A DNA stretch of 64,000 bases from Flavobacterium sp. RSP15 (GTDB lineage Bacteria > Bacteroidota > Bacteroidia > Flavobacteriales > Flavobacteriaceae), in the NCBI RefSeq assembly GCF_003968755.1, contig NZ_RYDL01000009.1:1-64000 (forward strand), read 5' to 3'. The notes beneath the pieces were generated by a model. It did no database searches. It was given only the letters and a program-made list of their open reading frames with translations, and was not told the DNA's origin. Of the stretch, positions 47,735 to 55,153 are shown piece after piece; within the stretch, counting starts at the first letter, position 1; every line of letters begins with the position of its first letter. The position numbers and the translations under genes were made by a program.

Positions 47735-47800
47735 AATTGATGTAATGGGAAAGTACGAGGTACTTTTTTTAATAAAAATCAAGCAGCAATTATAAAAAAG

Positions 47801-47851
47801 AAATGCTACTTAAAAGCAAAGATACAAATATCTTATTTTTAAGTAGCATTT
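47801..47851 (-). promoter_or_regulatory. Perfect 15-bp hairpin with promoter box in its loop
   Basis: AAATGCTACTTAAAA (47801-47815) faces TTTTAAGTAGCATTT (47837-47851). On the minus strand the downstream arm runs into a T-rich tract, so it can end etfBA transcripts. The 21-base spacer holds TATCTTTG (plus strand 47817-47824), an exact TAnnTTTG box that could start transcription of the BFN gene. Confidence 0.6.
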
Positions 47852-47872
47852 AAATTAATGGGATGCTATAAT

Positions 47873-48853
47873 TTATGAATTCTGAGCTTTGAAAGCTTTA
47901 AACTTCTCAATCAATTGCGGTATAATTTCAAACGCGTCACCTACAATTCCGTAATCCGCTACTTTGAAAAAAGGCGCTTCGGGATCACTGTTGATGACCA
48001 CTTTTACTTTAGAAGAGTTGATTCCCGCAATGTGTTGAATCGCTCCTGAAATTCCAATTGCAATATAAAGGTTTGTAGCTACCGGTTTTCCTGTTTGCCC
48101 AACGTGTTCTCCGTGAGGTCTCCATCCTAAATCAGAAACTGGTTTTGAACAAGCAGTTGCAGCGCCAAGAACAGTTGCTAACTCCTCTACCATTCCCCAG
48201 TTTTCCGGACCTTTCAATCCACGTCCAGCCGATACTACAATATCCGCATCAGCTATTGAAACTTTTCCAGAAACTTTTTCAACTGATTCTACTTTTACAC
48301 CAAAATCAGCTTCTCCAATATTTGGGTTAAAATCTTCCTCGGTTAATGTTGAAGGTGTTTCAAAAACTCCATACGAGTTTTTGGCAAGCCCAAGTACCTT
48401 TACGTCTGTGGCAATTTCAGTGATATTGAACGCTTTGTTTGAAAAAGCATTTCTTTTTACTTGAAAAGGCGACGTTGAAACTGGTAATCCAACCACATTT
48501 GACGCATAGCCGGCTTCTAAAGCTACTGCAACAAGTGAGGAAAGATAAATACTGTCTGTAGTGGATGAAAGTAAAACTAACTTTACGTTTTCTTTTTGGG
48601 CGGCTTGTTTGATCACATCAGCGTATGCTTTTGCAGTAAACCCGGATAATTTATCGTTGGTTACTTTTAATACTTTGTCTACTCCGTATTTTGATAATTC
48701 AGAAACATCCCCAGCATTTACGGTTACAGCCGTAACAGTGGTTCCTAGACTTTCGGCTACTTTTTTTGCATAGGAAGCCAATTCGAATGCTACTTTTTTA
48801 AATTTTCCTCCCGAAGCGTCGGGAGCGTATTCCGCGTATATTAATATTGACAT
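47873..48853 (-). CDS. etfA: Electron transfer flavoprotein subunit alpha
   Basis: The 326-aa subunit has an N-terminal alpha/beta domain and the C-terminal FAD-binding domain with SAGRGLKGPENWGMVEELA, ACSKPVSDLGWRPHGEHVGQTG and IAIGISGAIQHIAGI. With EtfB it carries electrons from acyl-CoA dehydrogenases to the quinone pool. It lies about 100 bp downstream of etfB on the same strand. Confidence 0.96.
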   Translation of the reverse strand: MSILIYAEYAPDASGGKFKKVAFELASYAKKVAESLGTTVTAVTVNAGDVSELSKYGVDKVLKVTNDKLSGFTAKAYADVIKQAAQKENVKLVLLSSTTDSIYLSSLVAVALEAGYASNVVGLPVSTSPFQVKRNAFSNKAFNITEIATDVKVLGLAKNSYGVFETPSTLTEEDFNPNIGEADFGVKVESVEKVSGKVSIADADIVVSAGRGLKGPENWGMVEELATVLGAATACSKPVSDLGWRPHGEHVGQTGKPVATNLYIAIGISGAIQHIAGINSSKVKVVINSDPEAPFFKVADYGIVGDAFEIIPQLIEKFKAFKAQNS

Positions 48854-48955
48854 GATTTTTTTATTTTAGTCTTAAAGTTTAAAAGTCTAAAGTCAAAAAG
48901 GGAAATTAGTGTAAACTTCTATTCATTTGACTTTTGACATTCCGCTTTATGACAG

Positions 48956-49702
48956 TTAGATTACTTTTGCTTCGTTATGTAATAAATTGATTAATTCATC
49001 TAAATTGTCAGCAGCAATCAATTTTACGGCTGATTTAGGAGCTGGTTTTTCAAATTTTACTGCTTTTGTATTCACAGCAGCGTCAACAGGCTCCAGTATT
49101 GTTAATGCTTTTGTTCTTGCAGTCATGATTCCTCTCATGTTTGGAATACGCAAATCTTTTTCTTCCACCAAACCTTTTTGTCCTCCAATGATTAATGGTA
49201 AAGTTGTAGCAACGGTTTCTTTTCCACCATCAATTTCACGAACTGCTTTTACATTAGTTCCATCAACAGTAAGACTTGTACAAGAATTAAGGAAGTTGTA
49301 TCCTAAAATCCCGGCTATCATTCCAGGAACCATTCCGCCATTATAGTCTAAAGACTCTTTTCCGGCAATGATTACATCGTAACTTCCGTTTTTAATTACT
49401 TCAGCAAGTTGTTTGGCTACGAAAAATCCGTCAGTAGGAGTTGCGTTCACACGAATGGCTTCGTTAGCGCCTATTGCCAGCGCTTTTCTTAAAGTAGGTT
49501 CGGTTTCTGGACCTCCAACATTTACAACAGTAACCGTTGCGCCTTGTTGTTCTTGGAACCAAATAGCGCGTGTCAAACCAAATTCGTCATTTGGATTGAT
49601 TACATATTGAACTCCATTGGTGTCAAATTCAGAATCGCCGTTGACAAAGTTAATTTTTGAAGTAGTATCAGGAACGTGACTGATGCAAACTAATATTTTC
49701 AT
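48956..49702 (-). CDS. etfB: Electron transfer flavoprotein subunit beta
   Basis: The 248-aa subunit shows KILVCISHVPDTTSKINF at the N-terminus, a nucleotide-binding GPETEPTLRKALAIGANEAI region, AGKESLDYNGGMVPGMIAGI, and the signature with LRIPNMRGIMTARTK. It pairs with the downstream etfA. A TAnnTTTG box lies 34 bp upstream. Confidence 0.96.
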   Translation of the reverse strand: MKILVCISHVPDTTSKINFVNGDSEFDTNGVQYVINPNDEFGLTRAIWFQEQQGATVTVVNVGGPETEPTLRKALAIGANEAIRVNATPTDGFFVAKQLAEVIKNGSYDVIIAGKESLDYNGGMVPGMIAGILGYNFLNSCTSLTVDGTNVKAVREIDGGKETVATTLPLIIGGQKGLVEEKDLRIPNMRGIMTARTKALTILEPVDAAVNTKAVKFEKPAPKSAVKLIAADNLDELINLLHNEAKVI

Positions 49703-49735
49703 ACTGATATATTTAATTATTCGTAATTTCTTTTA

Positions 49736-49743
49736 CAAATTTA
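49736..49743 (-). promoter_or_regulatory. Promoter of etfBA
   Basis: TAAATTTG on the minus strand matches TAnnTTTG, 33 bp before the etfB start. Confidence 0.5.
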
Positions 49744-49805
49744 AAATATTAATTTGAATAATATACTATGCATGCATAATATTTTACAGAACTACTACGT
49801 TTTCG

Positions 49806-49883
49806 TAGCCCGGATAGCAGCGGCATCCTTCTTGTGGCTCCTTTAGCCACAGGAAGATACAGCGGAGAGCCGGAAATAGCTCC
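49806..49883 (+). repeat. Dispersed structured repeat, copy A
   Basis: The 78-bp unit has conserved ends (TAGCCCGGAT, CGGCATCCTT at the left; GAGAGCCGGAAATAGCTCC at the right) around a 12-bp hairpin: CTTCTTGTGGCT pairs with AGCCACAGGAAG. A second copy in the other orientation is at 53701-53785 with the same ends but a different stem. It lies between the divergent etfB and pdhB genes. Confidence 0.8.
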
Positions 49884-49951
49884 TGAAAATTATCGCTATA
49901 AATCCTGAATTAATTTAGAGTAATTTATGCTTTTAAATGATATTAAATATT

Positions 49952-49959
49952 TATTTTTG
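49952..49959 (+). promoter_or_regulatory. Promoter of pdhB
   Basis: TATTTTTG matches TAnnTTTG, 53 bp before the pdhB ATG. The leader would contain the short repeat at 49975-49992. Confidence 0.55.
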
Positions 49960-49974
49960 CTTTTCGAAAATTAT

Positions 49975-49992
49975 CCTTCGACTGCGCTCAGG
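49975..49992 (+). repeat. Short dispersed repeat in pdhB leader
   Basis: CCTTCGACTGCGCTCAGG is a sequence I know as recurrent between genes in many Bacteroidota and other genomes. Here it overlaps AGGAGG (49990-49995), an unusually strong Shine-Dalgarno-like run, though 17 bases from the ATG. Confidence 0.5.
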
Positions 49993-50012
49993 AGGACAAA
50001 ATATAAAAAAAT

Positions 50013-50993
50013 ATGAGAACGATACAATTTAGAGAGGCCATTTGCGAAGCGATGAGTGAAGAAATGCGTCACGATGAGTCCATATACTTAATGGGTGAAG
50101 AAGTTGCAGAATATAATGGTGCCTACAAAGCATCTAAAGGTATGCTGGCTGAATTTGGCGAGAAAAGAGTCATTGATACTCCTATCGCTGAGCTTGGTTT
50201 TACTGGTATTGCAGTAGGATCAGCCATGAATGGATGCAGACCGATTGTGGAATACATGACGTTCAATTTTTGTTTAGTAGGTATTGACCAAATCATAAAT
50301 AATGCTGCCAAAATGCGTCAGATGACGGGTGGACAATTTAATGTGCCAATCGTTTTTCGTGGTCCAACAGCTTCGGCAGGACAATTAGGAGCAACGCACT
50401 CACAAGCGTTAGAAAACTGGTTTGCGAATACTCCGGGTCTTAAAGTGGTAGTTCCCTCTACGGTTTATGATGCCAAAGGTTTGTTGAAAGCGGCTATTCG
50501 TGATAACGATCCTGTGATTTTCATGGAATCTGAACAAATGTATGGGGATAAAGGTGAAGTTCCAGATGGCGAATATGTAATTCCGCTTGGAGTTGCTGAT
50601 ATCAAGCGTGAAGGTACGGATGTGACAATTGTTTCTTTTGGAAAAATCATCAAAGAAGCACACATTGCCGCGGATGAATTAGCCAAAGAAGGAATTTCTT
50701 GTGAAATTATCGATTTGCGAACTGTACGTCCTATGGATTATGAGACGATTTTAACATCGGTTAAAAAAACAAATAGATTAGTAGTTCTTGAGGAAGCATG
50801 GCCTTTTGCAAGTGTGGCTTCTGAAATTACCTATATTGTTCAAGAACGTGCTTTTGATTTCTTGGATGCGCCTATTCAACGCATTACGACTGCAGATACG
50901 CCAGCGCCGTACTCTCCGGTTTTATTGAAAGAATGGTTGCCTAATGCTGGTGATGTAGTAAAAGCGGTTAAAAAAGTACTGTATAAAAAATAG
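50013..50993 (+). CDS. pdhB: Pyruvate dehydrogenase E1 component, beta subunit
   Basis: This 326-aa subunit of the alpha2beta2 E1 decarboxylates pyruvate with thiamine diphosphate. It has the transketolase pyrimidine-binding domain (REAICEAMSEEM, MGEEVAEYNGAYKASKGML, DTPIAELGFTGIAVGSAM, EYMTFNF) and a C-terminal transketolase domain (IIDLRTVRPMDYETI). No alpha subunit or E2 gene is adjacent, so the complex is encoded at separate loci. Confidence 0.94.
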   Translation: MRTIQFREAICEAMSEEMRHDESIYLMGEEVAEYNGAYKASKGMLAEFGEKRVIDTPIAELGFTGIAVGSAMNGCRPIVEYMTFNFCLVGIDQIINNAAKMRQMTGGQFNVPIVFRGPTASAGQLGATHSQALENWFANTPGLKVVVPSTVYDAKGLLKAAIRDNDPVIFMESEQMYGDKGEVPDGEYVIPLGVADIKREGTDVTIVSFGKIIKEAHIAADELAKEGISCEIIDLRTVRPMDYETILTSVKKTNRLVVLEEAWPFASVASEITYIVQERAFDFLDAPIQRITTADTPAPYSPVLLKEWLPNAGDVVKAVKKVLYKK

Positions 50994-51081
50994 TCAGTTG
51001 GAATCGTTTGAGTTGGAATAAGGGCTAATAACCCGTTTTTTAATAATCAATTAATCCTGCGGTCTTAATTAACTATATTTG

Positions 51082-51120
51082 AAACTTCATCAATTCTTTA
51101 ATTTGATGAAGTTTTTTTTT
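51082..51120 (+). terminator. Terminator of pdhB
   Basis: AAACTTCATCAA pairs with TTGATGAAGTTT and is followed by an uninterrupted run of T. Confidence 0.88.
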
Positions 51121-51214
51121 GAATGACTATGAAAGCGCCATGACAGAAGCTGTCTCAAACACCAATTAAGATCTGGCGATACCATATTCCTACAAAAACA
51201 AATATTATCTACAT

Positions 51215-53701
51215 ATGAAAAAGAATCTCTTATTGTTTCTGCTTTTGTTGTTGGTCTCAGCAACTACTAGTTTTGCGCAAACAAAAGTGAGTGGTGTTGT
51301 GGTTGATAAATCCAACCTGCCCATTCCATTTGCCAATGTAGTTTTCAAAGGTTCCAGTGAAGGAATTGTGACTAATGAGGACGGTAAGTTTTACCTAGAA
51401 TCCAAAAAAACATATACTACTTTACTCATATCCTCCGTTGGGTTTTCTGAAAAAGAAATTTACTTAGATAAACCGGTAAATTATAATTTCAAAATTCAGT
51501 TGAATGAAGCCGAAAGTTTAAACGAAGTAGTGGTTTTTGCCGGAAAAACATCAAAAAAGGACAATCCTGCGCTCGATATTCTGAGGAAAATCTGGGAAAG
51601 GAAACGTAAAAACGGGTTGTATCAGTTTGACCAATACCAGATGGAAAAGTACGAGAAAATAGAATTTGATATGAATTCTATTGACAGTGCTTTTATGAAA
51701 AGCAAACTTTTTAAAGGGATGGAATTTATATTCGATCAAATGGATACGTCCCGAGTAACCGGGAAAACCTATTTGCCTATTTTTATAAATGAATCACTCC
51801 ATGATGTTTATGGAGACAACAAATTAAATAAGGTAAAAGAAAAAATTAAAGCCAATAAAACGTCCGGATTTGATGGAAATCAACAGATTTTATCTTTTAT
51901 AAAAGACTTGTATTCAGATTATAATATCTACAATAATTACTTGACTTTTTTTGACAAAAGCTTTACAAGTCCGCTGTCTAAAACAGGAATTGATGTCTAC
52001 AATTATGTACTGAAAGACAGTTCGTATATTGATGATAAATGGTGCTATAATATTGTTTTTTATCCAAGACGAAAAAACGAATTGACTTTCAAAGGAGATT
52101 TTTGGGTGAATGATTCCACATTTGCCATCAAGAAAATCAATATGGCAGTGACCAAAAGTGCCAATATCAACTGGGTAAAAGATATTTACTTAGAGCAGGA
52201 ATTTGAAGTAGTCAGTGACTCGGTTTTCTTGTTGACCAAGGATTATTTGATGTCTGACTTTGCTTTGAACAAAAAAGAAAATTCGAAAGGTGTTTATGGA
52301 AAAAGAACTAGTTTTTACCGGAATCATCAGTTCAATACAGTATTGCCTGTTGCTTTTTATAAAGCCGAAGTCAATTATATGGATGACGAAGTCTATAAAA
52401 AAACCGAGGAATACTGGAATGAAAATCGATTTGAGAATTTAAGTAAGGATGAATTAGGCGTTTATAAAATGCTTGATACGTTGCAAACAGTAAACCGATT
52501 CAAGCAATTATATAGTACGGTTTCTATTTTAGGAAGTGGATATGTAGAGTTCAAAAATTTCGATTATGGACCTGTTTTTTCTACATTTGGATACAATGAA
52601 GTAGAGGGTGTACGGTTGCGAGTAGGAGGAAGAACCTATTTTGGTCCTAACGATCCTTGGCGCATTCAGGCGTATACTGCGTATGGGTTTGATGATGACA
52701 AATTTAAATACGGATTTTCCGGAAAATGGATGGTCGATAAGAAAAATAGGATCATTTTATATGGAGGAAATAGGCGAGACATTGAGCAAATAGGAGCTAG
52801 TTTAACAACTACAAACGATATTTTAGGCAGAAGTTTTGCTTCTTCAGCAGTGTTTTCATCAGGTAGTAATGGGAAACTAACAAACATCAATTTGACTAAT
52901 ATGGCAATAGAAATGGAGCCTATTAAAAATTTAGTATTGCAAGCGGGAATTTCCTATCGCACACTCGAGTCTGCGTCGCCCACATTTAGTCTGGACTATT
53001 ACACGGATATCGCCAATGGAATTACAAAAAGCGATGTCAAACAATCTGAAGCAAACTTTCAAATTGAATATTCTCCAAAACGCAAAACAATTGGTTTTGG
53101 TGTAGAAAGAAGTAATGTAGACAGTCCTTATAGTCGCTTTTTTGTTAATTACAGTCACGGCTTCAAAGGACTTTTAAACAGTGATTTCAAATACGATAAG
53201 CTGCAATTGTATTATAAACAACCCATTATTATTGGTCCCTTAGGAAGAACAAATATCATTGTAGAAGTGGGTAAAACCTTTGGGAAAGTGCCATTGGGAT
53301 TGTTGAGTGTAATTCCAGGAAACCAAACCTATTTTACCATAGAAAATACGTTTAGCAACCTTAATTTCTATGAATTTGTCTCGGATCAATATGCTACTTT
53401 ACAGTGGAATCACAATTTTAACGGGCGTATTTTTTCCAGAATACCGTTCATGCGCAAACTCAATTGGAGAGAATTAATTTCCATAAAAGGCGTTTATGGA
53501 AGTATTTCAGATGAAAATAGAGCCATTAACGCATCTGGATTAGTTTACAATGCACCTGAAAAAGGCTATTGGGAATACAGTGCTGGTATTGGAAATATCT
53601 TCAAAGTATTCCGTATTGATTTCGCCTGGCGTGCCAATTATCTCAACGTGCCAGAAACGAATCGTTTTACTGTTAAAGGGTCGTTTGGGTTTAATTTTTA
53701 G
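51215..53701 (+). CDS. DUF5686 outer-membrane protein with carboxypeptidase-like regulatory domain
   Basis: The 828-aa exported protein has a signal peptide (MKKNLLLFLLLLLVSATTSF), a CarboxypepD_reg-like beta-sandwich (about 24-110; SGVVVDKSNLPIPFANVVFK) and the long DUF5686 region ending in a beta-barrel-like C-terminus (FAWRANYLNVPETNRFTVKG, final Phe). Such proteins are widespread in Bacteroidota and of unknown function. Its stop codon overlaps the first base of dispersed repeat copy B. Confidence 0.88.
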   Translation: MKKNLLLFLLLLLVSATTSFAQTKVSGVVVDKSNLPIPFANVVFKGSSEGIVTNEDGKFYLESKKTYTTLLISSVGFSEKEIYLDKPVNYNFKIQLNEAESLNEVVVFAGKTSKKDNPALDILRKIWERKRKNGLYQFDQYQMEKYEKIEFDMNSIDSAFMKSKLFKGMEFIFDQMDTSRVTGKTYLPIFINESLHDVYGDNKLNKVKEKIKANKTSGFDGNQQILSFIKDLYSDYNIYNNYLTFFDKSFTSPLSKTGIDVYNYVLKDSSYIDDKWCYNIVFYPRRKNELTFKGDFWVNDSTFAIKKINMAVTKSANINWVKDIYLEQEFEVVSDSVFLLTKDYLMSDFALNKKENSKGVYGKRTSFYRNHQFNTVLPVAFYKAEVNYMDDEVYKKTEEYWNENRFENLSKDELGVYKMLDTLQTVNRFKQLYSTVSILGSGYVEFKNFDYGPVFSTFGYNEVEGVRLRVGGRTYFGPNDPWRIQAYTAYGFDDDKFKYGFSGKWMVDKKNRIILYGGNRRDIEQIGASLTTTNDILGRSFASSAVFSSGSNGKLTNINLTNMAIEMEPIKNLVLQAGISYRTLESASPTFSLDYYTDIANGITKSDVKQSEANFQIEYSPKRKTIGFGVERSNVDSPYSRFFVNYSHGFKGLLNSDFKYDKLQLYYKQPIIIGPLGRTNIIVEVGKTFGKVPLGLLSVIPGNQTYFTIENTFSNLNFYEFVSDQYATLQWNHNFNGRIFSRIPFMRKLNWRELISIKGVYGSISDENRAINASGLVYNAPEKGYWEYSAGIGNIFKVFRIDFAWRANYLNVPETNRFTVKGSFGFNF

Positions 53702-53785
53702 GAGCTATTCCGGCTGTACACTATATCTTTTTATAAGGCGAATAAAAATTGCCTTATAAAAAGGATGCCGTTTCCATCCGGGCTA
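53701..53785 (-). repeat. Dispersed structured repeat, copy B
   Basis: This is the reverse-orientation counterpart of the element at 49806-49883. On the minus strand it reads TAGCCCGGAT, then CGGCATCCTT, a perfect hairpin (TTTTTATAAGGC with GCCTTATAAAAA), then ACAGCCGGAATAGCTCC. It fills the gap between DUF5686 and the DNA glycosylase. Confidence 0.8.
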
Positions 53786-53800
53786 AAAAAACATCAGATT

Positions 53801-54403
53801 ATGCAAGAAGCCATCGACTACCTTTTAGAAAAAGATGCTATTTTCAAAGCAATCATTGAACAATACGGAATGCCTGTTATTCCTAAAAGACCGCAAGGTT
53901 TTGAGACTCTGGTATTGTTGATTTTAGAGCAACAAGTATCGATAGAGTCCGCTAAAGCCACTTTTTTAAAAATAAAAACTACTCTAAAAACGGTAACACC
54001 GGAAATTCTTCTTCTCGTATCGGATGCTGAGTTTAGGAATCTTGGCGTAAGCCGTCAAAAAACGTCTTATATCAAAGCTTTGGCGACAGCCTTAATAAAT
54101 AAAGAACTTGATTTAGAAAGTTTGCCAGCCAAAACGGCTCTGCAAGTGCGCGAAGAACTCATCAAAATCAAAGGGATAGGAAACTGGACCATCGATATTT
54201 ATTTAATGTTTTGTCTGCAAGAGCCTGATTTATTGCCATTAGGCGATATTGCCGTTGTACACACAATCAAGGAATTACTGGATATTCACGACAAAAATGA
54301 GATGCAAGTTCATACGTTGAAATGGAGTCCGTATCGCTCTTTTGCAACCTATCTTTTATGGCATTATTATTTAAAGAAAAGAAATAGAACCGTTTTTTAC
54401 TAA
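53801..54403 (+). CDS. DNA-3-methyladenine glycosylase II-like (HhH-GPD)
   Basis: This 200-aa base-excision repair enzyme resembles the AlkA core. It has an HhH-GPD domain with LILEQQVSIESAKATF, the helix-hairpin-helix IKGIGNWTIDIYLM and the catalytic Asp in LLPLGDIAV. AlkA's N-terminal domain is absent. ATG at 53801 is chosen; an upstream in-frame ATG at 53765 falls inside the dispersed repeat and adds residues unlike the family. Confidence 0.9.
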   Translation: MQEAIDYLLEKDAIFKAIIEQYGMPVIPKRPQGFETLVLLILEQQVSIESAKATFLKIKTTLKTVTPEILLLVSDAEFRNLGVSRQKTSYIKALATALINKELDLESLPAKTALQVREELIKIKGIGNWTIDIYLMFCLQEPDLLPLGDIAVVHTIKELLDIHDKNEMQVHTLKWSPYRSFATYLLWHYYLKKRNRTVFY

Positions 54404-54449
54404 AGTGCTGTCTCTTAAAATTTAATCAAGAGATAACATAGATTTTTCA

Positions 54450-54479
54450 TTGTTGAAAGGGATTCTTTACTTATTTTTG
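54450..54479 (+). promoter_or_regulatory. Full Bacteroidota promoter of ppa
   Basis: TTG (54450-54452), a 19-bp spacer and TATTTTTG (54472-54479) match the TTG/TAnnTTTG promoter form exactly, 31 bp before the ppa ATG. Confidence 0.75.
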
Positions 54480-54510
54480 CAACCATAAAATATAGAAAAG
54501 AAAAACTAAA

Positions 54511-55041
54511 ATGACTGCAGACAAATTAACAACTTTCGATGTCTTAATCGAAATACCAAGAGGAAGTAGAAATAAATACGAATATGATTTCGAAATAAAA
54601 AGAATGCGTTTTGACAGAATGTTATTCTCGTCAATGATGTATCCTGCGGATTACGGATTTATTCCGGAAACATTAGCCTTAGACGGCGATCCATTAGATG
54701 TATTGGTTTTGGTAAACGAACCTACTTTTCCCGGTTGTGTTATGGAAGTAAAACCCATTGGTGTTTTCCACATGGCGGATGATAAAGGACCGGATGAAAA
54801 AGTTATCTGTGTACCGGTTTCAGATCCAATCTGGAATTCATTGAATGATCTGTCAGACATGAATCCACATTTATTAAAAGAAATTGAACACTTTTTTCAA
54901 GTGTACAAAGATCTTGAAAACAAGAAAGTAGATGTAGGCGGCTGGGGAGATGTAAATGAAGCCTATGCAATTATCGCAGAGTGTACGGAGCGATTTAATC
55001 AAATTGAGAATAAACCAGAGGGATTGTTTAGTATTAAATAA
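54511..55041 (+). CDS. ppa: Soluble inorganic pyrophosphatase, family I
   Basis: This 176-aa cytosolic Mg-dependent hydrolase acts on pyrophosphate. Active-site blocks: IPRGSRNKYEYD, MMYPADYGFIP, DGDPLDVLVL (family I signature with three Asp) and DKGPDEKVICVPV. The membrane-bound pyrophosphatase gene follows after a terminator, so the cell can choose between wasting and conserving the energy of PPi. Confidence 0.97.
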   Translation: MTADKLTTFDVLIEIPRGSRNKYEYDFEIKRMRFDRMLFSSMMYPADYGFIPETLALDGDPLDVLVLVNEPTFPGCVMEVKPIGVFHMADDKGPDEKVICVPVSDPIWNSLNDLSDMNPHLLKEIEHFFQVYKDLENKKVDVGGWGDVNEAYAIIAECTERFNQIENKPEGLFSIK

Positions 55042-55061
55042 TTTTACGCCATAATTTTTAC

Positions 55062-55099
55062 AAAAAAAGCAACATTCTGTTAAGAGTGTTGCTTTTTTT
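55062..55099 (+). terminator. Terminator of ppa
   Basis: AAAAAAAGCAACATTCT pairs with AGAGTGTTGCTTTTTTT (one wobble), ending in a T run. Confidence 0.85.
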
Positions 55100-55153
55100 G
55101 TTTAAATTCGTTTTGTTACACTATTAATTTTAACCAAAAACCAAACCGAAATT

